Source of the DNA: Panorpa germanica
Taxonomy: Eukaryota; Arthropoda; Insecta; Mecoptera; Panorpidae
Length of the DNA: 64,000 nt
Direction: 5' to 3'
Assembly (NCBI GenBank): GCA_963678705.1
Contig: OY783210.1
Location: forward strand, 17,919,331-17,983,330
This document shows positions 35,601 through 45,030 of this stretch, piece by piece. Position numbers and translations under genes: made by a program. The notes under the pieces are model-generated. The model did not search any database, was not told the DNA's origin, and saw only the letters and a list, made by a program, of their open reading frames with translations. Numbering within the stretch: position 1 is the first letter of the stretch; each line of letters begins with the position of its first letter.

Positions 35601-36280
35601 TTTCGTGCTAGCCTATAACTTGGGCCCATAAGTCCCCTATTAGGAACTTCATCTACACCTTTAACAATACTGTCATTACTCGAAATTAATGACACATAAG
35701 ATATCGTAACTATGATATTCAAGCAACAGTACTTTTGGGCGAAGCATTATTGATTTGTTCAATAATGACAGTATTAATGAAAATATAACGTCCCCGTTAA
35801 TAAAAATATCGAAGTATTTCATTTCTTCTTATCTTGCTGTCTCTCTTCATGCAACGTCTCTCTTTCACACTTATACAGATATATCAAACACACAAATATG
35901 CAAATCTTTATTTCAAGTATACAAATTGGTGCCATTTAAATAAAAAATCTTGAAGGTATATTTAAATAATTATTGCAAATATAAGAAGCTGCAATCTGTA
36001 ACTCTGATCTCGTAATTATTTTACCGTTACAGGCTATTTAATTAGAGTTAATTATTGACAGTGTACCAACATGAAATTATAATTATAATAAATAATTTAA
36101 AAGATACATCTGAATTAAAATGAATATTAATTTTCTTGTGATTTATTACAACAAAAAACATATATAATTAATTGATATTATGTTGTTTTTTTTGTATAAT
36201 AAATCTGATAAATTTTATGGATTACATGACGTCATTCAATATATATTTATATAGAGTGGCGTATTATTTATACAAGCAGA
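35601..36280. other. Non-coding stretch
   Basis: No gene supported. TGACGTCA lies at 36227-36234, about 50 bp before the second primer-binding site. Confidence 0.4.
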
Positions 36281-36291
36281 TGGCGCAGTCG
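36281..36291 (+). mobile_element. tRNA-Ser primer-binding site, Gypsy-like remnant 2
   Basis: A second exact TGGCGCAGTCG, followed by CTACAGGGGACC. The downstream shape (TACAGG) is shared with the site at 34265 although the flanks differ. Two matches to an 11-mer in one orientation 2.0 kb apart are not expected by chance. LTR limits are not visible. Confidence 0.45.
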
Positions 36292-37094
36292 CTACAGGGG
36301 ACCATATGAATTGCGAAATTAAAAATTTGGAATTTCAAAACAAAAATTTTTCTCCCACTTGAATTTAGGTTTTTTAAATTACTATTATTAATTAATTAAC
36401 ACCTCTTTTAATAATTAAATACATCTTTTTGTTAATACATTTTACTATTAAAATATTTTTCTAAAATATAAATTAAATATTGATTGCATTTATTGTACAC
36501 CTGTGTATTCGATTTTAATTGGCATTTTGTACATCGATATAACAACAAAACAAAACGATTTCAGACGAAAACAATGGACAAGCCGATTGATCCTAAGATC
36601 TTTTGTTTCATGTCTTCGTACACGAACGATGCAACGTGGTATCTATAAATTCGGATAAATATCTCTATTTGTTTTTTTTAAATTTAATATCTGTTTATTA
36701 GTTTTACTTCAGTAAAATATATTAATGTACATGTCTCTAAAAAAATGAAAGAACTTATACTATTATATAATTAAAGTAAGCCCTTAGTGCACAGCTAAAG
36801 TTTAAACCGTTTTAAGATAGTAACAACAAAAAGGGAACAAAGATTTTAGAACTTACAAGATTTTAAAATCATTAGCCAGTAATGAATCTGGCATTCATAA
36901 TTTCTGTAATAGTTATCTTATTACCTAATAATAATAATGAAAAAATATGAAAGTAAAAGCTGTCTTAATACACTGTGTTCAATAAATCAATCTTCAATCA
37001 AAACAGCTTAATTTTTCAACAAACTTTTTTCTTTTTTCTTTTAGTTTAAGGATATTTCAATTGCATAGATCACGTATCTTATATGTATTTATAT
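36292..37094. other. Non-coding stretch
   Basis: AT-rich, with no gene or repeat recognised. Confidence 0.4.
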
Positions 37095-37300
37095 CTATAT
37101 TTTATTTATTAATTTTGTGCCTTGTAAAAATTGTAGTAGTTTGTTAATGTTAATGCCATGGCCGTGAAGTACGTCTGTAATGTTGTCGTCTAGTTGTAAT
37201 TTTTTTTTGTCTAATATGGTCTAAATTTATTGCATTGTAGTAGCAGGTGTTCAATTCTTAATTCTTTATTACAAGTGTCGCAAGACGTATTTATGTGTAA
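37095..37300 (-). mobile_element. LINE ORF2 C-terminal relic (zinc knuckle)
   Basis: On the minus strand the frame reads CDTCNKELRIEHLLLQCNKF (37232-37282). This is a perfect CxxC-x7-HxxxxC knuckle, as found at the C-terminus of Jockey-clade ORF2 proteins, preceded by KLHINTS. A stop follows a few codons later (..FRPY*), then recognisable low-complexity C-terminal sequence broken by stops. A 3' tail AATTAATAAATAAAATATAG ends near 37095. The knuckle differs in sequence from those at 9.6 and 19.8 kb, so it is a different family. Confidence 0.62.
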
Positions 37301-37864
37301 TTTTTATGAACAAACTATTTCAAAAACGATCTGTTTATTTCCTTGAAATATAAACTATTCATAGCAGCATATCCTCTACAAAATGAACCAGCCAATTGAT
37401 TCATTCTGCATCCGTACATCCCTGAACGGAATCTAATCAGATCTTTTGTTACACAGAGCAGAAACTGCATTGCATTTAAGCAGGTTACGTGTTATCTAAT
37501 AATTCTAATATATTTTAAATTATTTTATAGCGTTTGAAACGTGTTTTCTATTGTTATTCTTTCATAGAAACAATTTCGCTTTAACGGATATGGGGACAAC
37601 AAAATACATTTGTAAATGCTTTTACAGAGAATTCAATTTCACATCTATTTTTGTGAAATTGGTAAAAAATGTATAACGTATTGTAGTATAGTTCGTGACT
37701 TTATAAATTTTATCCTGGGTCCTCCAAAGAGCCTTAATTGAAATGGTAGAGACACACATTAATGTAGTACATGTAGTGAAACTTCCAGTATATTTTATTA
37801 AACATATTTTTCTTTTATACATTTCTTTCCTCTAAAAGTAGTTTGTATTTGAATTTGGCTTCAC
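37301..37864. other. Non-coding stretch
   Basis: No independent gene signal. The minus frame at 37622-37822 is not coding-like. Confidence 0.35.
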
Positions 37865-37938
37865 CCCTGATGATGGTCCTCACCACCTTCTTCTTCCATC
37901 TCCATAGATCTTCTTGCACTGCCCCGCGCATTTCGCAT
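37865..37938 (-). CDS. Candidate first coding exon
   Basis: A GC-rich island in AT-rich DNA. On the minus strand an ATG at 37938 in good context (TCAACAATG) starts MRNARGSARRSMEMEEEGGE, then DHHQG. A possible donor (CATCATCAGGG|GTGAAG) follows at 37864, without which the frame stops at GGGTGA. The frame is also open upstream for about 17 codons back to a TGA. An acidic/basic low-complexity N-terminus of this sort is common in first exons of regulatory proteins. A rival frame (MRGAVQEDLWRWKKK) is also open for 38 codons, so the frame choice is uncertain. No promoter element was identified. Confidence 0.28.
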
Positions 37939-39135
37939 TGTTGACGGAATCCGTACTACAATTACCGAATCGCAGACGCGAGATTCTTCTCAAATAATAG
38001 CGCTATTGTTAACAACATCATTGTTAATCAATTCCATCAGAATTCGTTGCCAACAATAACCAATCGTAGTAAACAATTGAACGTGTACGTTTACATGGAT
38101 TCTGCAATTAAATTTATTTTATGGTATAAATAATTAAAGTTTCAATTGAACGAACATCTGTGCAATTACATTTATGTACGTACATTTATATTCATTCTTT
38201 GCAAATTGATGTGTTTTTTTTTTAATTGGAATTTTGTTTTTGTTATCCGTAAATAACAGGAATTAATTAAAGGGACATTCGTTTTAAAAATATAATCAAA
38301 AACTTTTAAGATATTTAATTTTTCCAATTATCAATATTTTTTGCCACAAATACCACGTCTTTGGAACATGACAATTACAAGATTTCATAAAAGAGAAATT
38401 GTTCTAATTTCTAATACATTTTAACCTTTTATAGTATCCAAAGACTTAAACCAATTATTTTTCTTTTAAAATAGAAGTAATTTAAACTATCATTCTAATT
38501 ATTTTTTAACGGCTACTTAATCTAGTTAATTTATATCAACCTTTTGTAATTAGGCGTTTGTTTCAAAAAATACATGAAGACAAGTAATTTATGGTTATTT
38601 TAAAATATAAATTTTTAACACATTTTTGGTCATTAAACAAAATAACACCAGCACACCATACTCTTCACATGTGAGTTGTCAACAAATAAATAAACATAAA
38701 AAGTAGTTAGGGACACTGATTACTGATAAAAAACAGAAGATACAAACGATCGTCTTAAGAGCTTCTAACATGGTGAACTTGGTGAATGCACTGCAGTGCT
38801 GGACCAATGGAAGCTGTAATGCTGTAGACAAGCAAATGCATAGTTCGACGATAAGCAGTCTGTGAATGATATACTTTTATGAGACTGTTACGGATAAATA
38901 ATCTTTACTTAACTTGGGACAATTAGTTGCAGTCTATTTTAATTTATTTCTACACTTCAAAACTTAAAGGAGGTAATAACATTATTGAAATGATAAAAAA
39001 TAGTTATTAAAGCATTTAGGAAATGAATTTGTATTTAGTTATTTCAGGATATGCCGTTTTTCATTCATTTGTTTATTTCTTGCATTGTTAATGGTAACGG
39101 TGATTTTTAATCACGTGTAATACTCGATTCTCTAT
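37939..39135. other. Mostly non-coding stretch
   Basis: No firm gene. A 31-codon plus-strand frame starting MVNLVNALQCW lies at 38770-38865 and contains the perfect palindrome GCACTGCAGTGC (38788-38799); it is more likely part of an unidentified repeat. Confidence 0.35.
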
Positions 39136-39456
39136 CTTTATTGATAACTAAACGATACTATTAACGACCAAAAGTATTGTCCGATATGTCTATTTTGTAA
39201 ATAATTAAAAAACTTTTCATCTGGCAATAATATCGTTAACTTAACGATAACTAATACCGTTAAAACAGCTAAGATATTTATTCAGCTACTGTAGCTCAAT
39301 TTCTTAATTTATTTAACAATAAATGTTAACGTAAAGTTAACAATATTGTTGCCGGATATAGCGGTTTTCAATAATTTTCAAAATAAATGTTATTGACAAT
39401 TACTACCTCTTCCAAAATTTTGTGTCGTTAACAGAATAGTTTAGTTATCAATAAAG
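39136..39456. mobile_element. Foldback MITE with nested inverted blocks
   Basis: The ends CTTTATTGATAACTAAAC and GTTTAGTTATCAATAAAG are perfect inverted repeats. Inward, ACTATTAACGAC pairs with GTCGTTAACAGAATAGT and TGGCAATAATATCGTTAAC pairs with GTTAACAATATTGTTGCCGG. The whole 321 bp can fold into one long hairpin. There is no coding frame. I could not identify a target duplication, so superfamily is open. Confidence 0.65.
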
Positions 39457-41106
39457 TTACATTGTCTATCAAATATCTGTTAAATCAAGCAAATACCTCG
39501 TAATTAATTTTTTACGAATAATTAAACAGATTGTAAAATTAATTAACATGTAATAATAAATTATTGATACACAAATCTTTTAAAATTAATACAAATAAAT
39601 GCTGTGTTTAAACCGATAATGATGATATCCTCAAGGTTGTGGAACAAAAAATACTTCATTTAGATATTTAAAATATATCTAAATACCGATCGAAGATTAA
39701 ACGTTTTTCGATAACACACTGTGGAAAAAATATATCATGTATTATTTTATAAAGAATACGTCTTATAGTTTGTATATAAGTAAAATAAGGGGATTATACT
39801 TACTGTATCATTGGTATACTTTGTCTCAGGAGAGCTGATCAATGATGAAGATTATTTAAGACTTTAAACAATCATCTAAACTATCTAGCTGTGAATCTAC
39901 TAGATAAACATACGTCTGACTTTAAAAGACTAAAAAGACATAGTGTGTTAAAGCTACCACAGCGTTTTTAATTGTCATTCATAGATATAGCCGGCAGTGG
40001 ACGACTATTTCTTATCTAGGTTAATTTTAATTTTTAGCATAGCTACTTATTGTTAATTCTTATTGTAACAGATTGTAACGTGACATATTATTACAAAATA
40101 AGAAAAAAATAAAAAAGACTTAGCTCACACTTGCGTAGTCGTACGTCCGAATACACTCTAATAATAGAATACGTCCGTTACAACTTGAATACACTGCCGC
40201 TAGTCAAATGTCTGTCCAAAGGTCTGTTCCAATGTGAGAGAGACAAATAAAAATTAAAAAAACCTCAAAATTTTGATTCGGCTCAGAAGAAATTCCTCAT
40301 ATGCGTTTAAAAATAGTGTCAACTATCTTGAGGTAAACTATAATAAACAAAGCGAATAAAAAACTAAATAGTAGAATTATAAAAAAATAATTTAAACATT
40401 AAAATATTTAGATCAAAGTAATGTTGGAATTAAAATTCTTAGATTATTAGAATGATAATATCTTAAAATTTAAATAAGTTCAAAAAAAATATGTCACAAT
40501 ATTTTACATATGACAAATTAAAGATATTAAAAGCTATAAAAAACATCAGATAAAGGTAGATTAAAAATAAGAATTAAAATTAACTGGTTATTAAGAGTAA
40601 TTAACATTTAAATATAAACATATTTAAAAGATACAAACTATTTTTAATTATTTATTTTAGTGGTTTATCTTTTCTCACATCTAAAATAGTTTTAAATTTT
40701 GAAATAGAATTTCGCATCACGGATTCAACTTATCTACTCTTAATATCATGTTTTACACTAGATACAATCAATGGCGATTTAGGTACTTTTAGCGAAATCA
40801 ATAGCACCCAATCACTAACAAATTGATTCGTCCGAAATCCGTCTCTGGATTCAATAAAATCTATTATAAATTTATAATTAAACTAGTAAAATCTTCTACA
40901 AATTTAGACTACATATGATAGATTATAATCTATTAAAATTTGACACTGATTACGACTTTTAACACGAATTTTATTGGACTTACTTTTGCAAAAAGAAGTT
41001 CATCAGTTTAAAATTTTTGCTTGAAATGGAATTGAATTTTAAGAAATTTTGCGTATCCCCAAAACAATTGCCTATGCTTTTTCTGTCAGCATCCAGGAGC
41101 ACTTAC
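39457..41106. other. Non-coding stretch
   Basis: AT-rich with no gene seen. A GC-richer patch at 40130-40230 repeats GTACGTCCGAATACACT and ACGTCCG...GAATACACT but has no frame. Confidence 0.4.
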
Positions 41107-41166
41107 AAATATTATGTCGCCTTGTTGAGGATGCGGCCCTGATTGCGGTTGGTTGTGCATAAAGTC
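41107..41166 (-). CDS. 60-nt cassette-like internal exon, unidentified gene
   Basis: On the minus strand a 3' splice site (GTCAGTATTATTGTGCAG) precedes exactly 60 nt, followed by a consensus donor TTT|GTAAGTG. In phase 0 it encodes 20 open codons, DFMHNQPQSGPHPQQG then DIIF, rich in Q/P/H/G, a composition typical of linkers in insect transcription factors and RNA-binding proteins. Its length, divisible by three, would let it be included or skipped without changing frame. GC content is far above the surrounding intron-like DNA. A second frame is also open, but its peptide (LYAQPTAIRAASSTRR) is less natural given the phase. I do not recognise the gene. Confidence 0.48.
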
Positions 41167-43009
41167 CTGCACAATAATACTGACACTCTGATATGGCTAC
41201 TAAATAGCAATAAATTTTAAATTGTTCACATTTCAAAAGAAAATTGTCCCGTGTTACACAACATACAAGCACAAGCGCAGGATAAAATAAATCTATCTTT
41301 TATAGTGTAATACAAAATCGTTTATGTTCATTTAAATAAATTACATAAGGGGCTATAATGTAAAGAATGTTCAACAAAATCTTACATAAAGCCCTAATAT
41401 TCATATACATATATATATGTGAGTATATTTTAAAATGTAGAATTGTACAAAATGTATACGAGTGAGTATAGTGACAATGATCCAGCCACAACAATCGGAA
41501 AAGGTTGACATTTACAAAAGAAACATTTTTTAAAAATAAAATAACAACAAATAGTTTTGTACACAAAACAAGAAAGAACAGTTTATAGCGGCAAGTTTAA
41601 GTTAAAGTTAAAGTTGAAAACTAAGAAATGACCAACGAAAACGAATTGCAATTGTTATAAAAATAAGAAAAAAAACTTATAAACATAGTGATGTGTACAA
41701 TGGCCACTGAAATTTAAGGCTTGAAAGAGAACGCTAGATTTATAATACATGGTATAACTGTCTGACAGATAGATGGGAACAAATTAACTTTATTTTTAAA
41801 ACCAACGTTGGATATTTATTAGTTGATGCTTTGTTAGAATCTTTCACTCGTGTATACTAGTATATTTGGAATTGGACTATGCTAAATATTTTAGTTTCTC
41901 CGCTATAATTTATTTCAATTTAATGAAGACCCTATTTTAAAAGAACTCTTTATTATACAAAATTGGGTTTAGAACCATTTTGAATATTGATAAAGCCTCA
42001 AATGTTCAACTACCTTTTAATTAATCATAATATTAAATGAGATAACTACAATTAAAATAGTTGATAAGTAAAATATTTGATTGAACCTTATTTAACAAAT
42101 TAATAATATTAATACTCTGTGTTTTGTTCGACACAGTTGTAAATAATATTAAGAGTTGTATCCTATAAGTACGCGAACTCTTTTTCTATCTGTTTTATAA
42201 CAAAGAAGGCAAAGAAGGTGTTAAAGGGCAAAGGATTGGAACGGTATGATGTCATGGATCATGTTCATTTTCGTAAGACATTTGAGGTAGACTGCCACAT
42301 TTATAAATAAGATCCTAGAAAAATGGCAGTTTCTTCTTGAATATTTGAATGACTTCTTAAATCGTTCAGTATTATGATTTGTTTTTATTTTTTGGTAATT
42401 GAAAACTTATGAATCTGCATTTCCTCCAATTTTTCACATTAAAGAACATTTCTGAAGTTTTAATAAAAGAACTGACCTAATTATGAAAAACAACACTTTC
42501 AATTTATTTGTAACCAGAACAAGTTTATAAAATAACGAGTTTGTTTCAGATTAAAAATATCAGGAATTTGAAAAACTGTAAATAATTTCTTTGAATGAAT
42601 AATACTCGCTACTAATAAACCAACGAAATTGTAAATTCCTTTCAAAAAATAACTTTCAAAGGATCAAATAAATTAAAATGGACAACAAAACAAGATTTTA
42701 ATCCAATTAAAATAAAATAATCAAACAAAAAAAAAAAATCCAACATTTTACAAAATTAAAGAAAAGGAAAACATAATATAATGCTAAAAGAATTCCTTCC
42801 TCCTTTCTTAGACTCAGACTCGTATATTATACCCGTACATAGATCTCTTTGATTTTTTCCTTGTATGTTTTTTCTTATAGAACATTTGTGGTTTTGTGTA
42901 CATTGTACAGTATACTAAATATATCTCTGGGGGGTAATTATCTCTTACCTTGGGCTTAGCTTTGTTAAAGAACACGATGGAACTGATCGCAAGAACATAC
43001 TTGACGAAA
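41167..43009. other. Non-coding stretch
   Basis: No gene seen. The 88-codon minus frame at 41300-41566 is a hydrophobic I/L/F/Y-rich peptide over AT-rich DNA. Near 41592-41615 there is a short GTTAAA/AGTTAAAGTT repeat. Confidence 0.4.
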
Positions 43010-43017
43010 CATTGAGT

Positions 43018-43046
43018 CCACTGTTCAGTGTTCAGTGTTCACTCCA
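43018..43046 (+). promoter_or_regulatory. Tandem TGTTCAG with initiator-like cores
   Basis: CCACTGTTCAGTGTTCAGTG followed by TTCACTCC: three near-identical 7-bp units carrying TCAGT, the core of the insect initiator (TCAGTY). It lies 186 bp upstream of the coding-like frame at 43232, so a start site is conceivable, but no TATA or DPE is obvious. Confidence 0.2.
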
Positions 43047-43231
43047 GGCTTGTCAGGAGTCAGAACTCAGAACTACGGGCATCACTAAACAAACAACTAA
43101 AGTGACTATCACATTACAAATTACTGTAGTAACAACATCACATCAGTGGGTTAGAACATCTTAGTTGGCTATAACCGCAAACATTCTCTTCGAAGTTATT
43201 TTTATTTAAATATTGCAAAGTGCATAACTGA

Positions 43232-43390
43232 AAATGTTCGCGGAGAAGAAACAGCATCAGTGACAGTGACCGTGATGAGATAAGCAGAAGAATGTATGGA
43301 GAAATATCAGTGGAAAGTGAAAGAGAAGATGAAGGACGAGTAACATATAATGAGGAAAACTTCATGGTGGAAGAGGACCTAAATAATTGA
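43232..43390 (+). CDS. Coding-like 52-codon frame, acidic-basic
   Basis: The frame is open from just after a TGA (43229) to TGA at 43388. It reads KCSRRRNSISDSDRDEISRR, then MYGEISVESEREDEGRVTYN and EENFMVEEDLNN. The first ATG is at 43292. Charged, serine/acid-rich composition and purine-rich codons differ sharply from the flanks. Such sequences occur at the N-terminus of some DNA-transposon transposases and in nuclear proteins. I see no domain and no downstream continuation. The 75-codon minus frame over it is a shadow. It could be an exon (weak acceptor ATTGCAAAG before it) or a relic. Confidence 0.3.
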   Translation, partial: KCSRRRNSISDSDRDEISRRMYGEISVESEREDEGRVTYNEENFMVEEDLNN

Positions 43391-43689
43391 AAGAATATGA
43401 AACAAATTATCTAGAATAAATTTTGTTGAATAAAGTACTTAAAAAGTATTAAATGCGGTAGAAATGCGTCAATGCCAATGACGTTAAATTCAGACTGAGT
43501 TTAAATTTTATGGTACACTTTATAGAAAATTTGAATTGATATGGAAAAAATAAACTGCACGATCTCCAATGACACATTTCATGTATACTCTAGAAACAAT
43601 TTACTTTTAAAGTACCAATTTATCTAAAATAACAAAGGAAATCTTAAATGCCTATGTTCTTCTAGTTCTAATATAATTTTGGTATATTT

Positions 43690-43830
43690 TTATTTTTGTA
43701 TTTTATTTAATTTAGGATATTAATTTTAAATGATGAATTTAGAATAACAGAAAATTTAATGTTGAATTTTGAATCGATGTGTTTTGCTTAGAACTCGAAA
43801 TTGGCATGATTTTCGTTTTAAAAATAGAAT
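43690..43830 (+). repeat. Dispersed repeat family G, copy 2
   Basis: TTTTATTTAATTTAGGATAT, then GATGAATTTAGAATAACAG, AATGTTGAATTTTGAATCG and ATGTG, in the order seen at 5810-5925 and 61215-61345. Confidence 0.45.
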
Positions 43831-44814
43831 GAAGTTACAAGAAAGTGGCTCCTTTTATATATAACATTGGTACCATGGAAACTAGCTGTAATTTTTAAGA
43901 ATGTTCAACAATTAATTTCTAATTGTTAGTAAATATTATCTTCTTTGTACTTGTCACTTTTAAATTTATTTACTTTATTAAATAGAAAAGCTGTTGTTTC
44001 CATCATTCCATTCCATATTAAGAAATATTATGTTTTTCATTAGGTTTTTTCTAAAAATTGAGAACAGAAGGCTACGACCCCAACATTTTTGTTATATAGA
44101 TATCTAATCTTAACCGTTAAAACGAATTAGAAGAATCTTTAAATATTAACGTGTGAAAAGTGTTTAGCTAAACATTAAACAACCCGCGACCGTCTGATCA
44201 ATGATGAACGAGGTAAACATCTAAAGAACTAAAGAGCTAAAAGCGAAATAAGAATGGCAAAAGGCAAAGGAATATAGGTTAAGAGGAGAATAGCAATCAG
44301 GGGGGTAAAGGAAGAAGTGGTCAAAGACGTTGTTGTCAAGATATACCTAACATAAACTTTAACAAAACCAGAAAAAATGAAATTGTTTCACGTATCACTG
44401 AGTAAACGTAGCATCGACAGAAAGTCTCTGGTCTAGCACGACTCGTCTCTGGTTAGAGGGATACTTCATATAACTGAAGAGGAGGACATAAATCGCAAGT
44501 GATAGATAATAGCCGCGTACAACATTACTACAAATCTTTGTTTTTTTGGTCTCTAGTGAACACATTAAGAAACTTCATTAAAGAAGATAAATAAAAGATG
44601 TTAATTGAAGTTTGATGTTATAAGATCCTGTGAAATACTAGAATATTAAATTTCTTTGCTTTCAAATGTAATTAGTCATACATTTTATGATCAATTCCTT
44701 TTCCAATATTCACTATGTTAAAATATGTATGTAAATTACCAAAATAAACTTTAAATTTCAGAAGCAACACATGAGTTTCTTAAAAATTTACAATTCCTAA
44801 TAAAACTGGATATA
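43831..44814. other. Non-coding stretch, purine-rich 44200-44500
   Basis: A purine-rich block (AAGAACTAAAGAGCTAAAAG, AAGGAAGAAGTGGTCAAAG) looks like decayed coding or repeat DNA, but stops occur in all frames and no family was recognised. Confidence 0.3.
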
Positions 44815-45030
44815 TTGTCGTATAAAACGACATTTAAAGTTTATTATTTACCATAAACTGTCAATTCCTGTCTATCTAATTTTTTTATAACCTCACAATC
44901 GGCACTAACTAACTAACTAAAAACGTGAGTTTTGTCGAATCCAAGTATCAACTGTATTGGCCGTTATTCCTACAGCGACCTCTATGGCGTTCTATAAATG
45001 AGTATATGTTTTCACTGAACATATAAACTT
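44815..45030 (+). repeat. Dispersed repeat family B, copy 2 (partial)
   Basis: Contains AACGACATTTAAAGTTTATT, CTGTCAATTCCTG, TATCAACTGTATTGGCCGTT and ATTCCTACAGCGACCTCTAT, matching the 3' two-thirds of copies 1 and 3. The 5' third is missing. Confidence 0.55.

Noticed and set aside
35341..35620. CRISPR-like or satellite array from the regularly seen GCATGC
   Set aside because: Spacing is irregular, only 6-8 bp are shared, and the context is eukaryotic.
41300..41566. 88-codon minus frame near the 60-nt exon
   Set aside because: Composition is random AT-derived, with no relation in frame or splice sites to the exon at 41107-41166.
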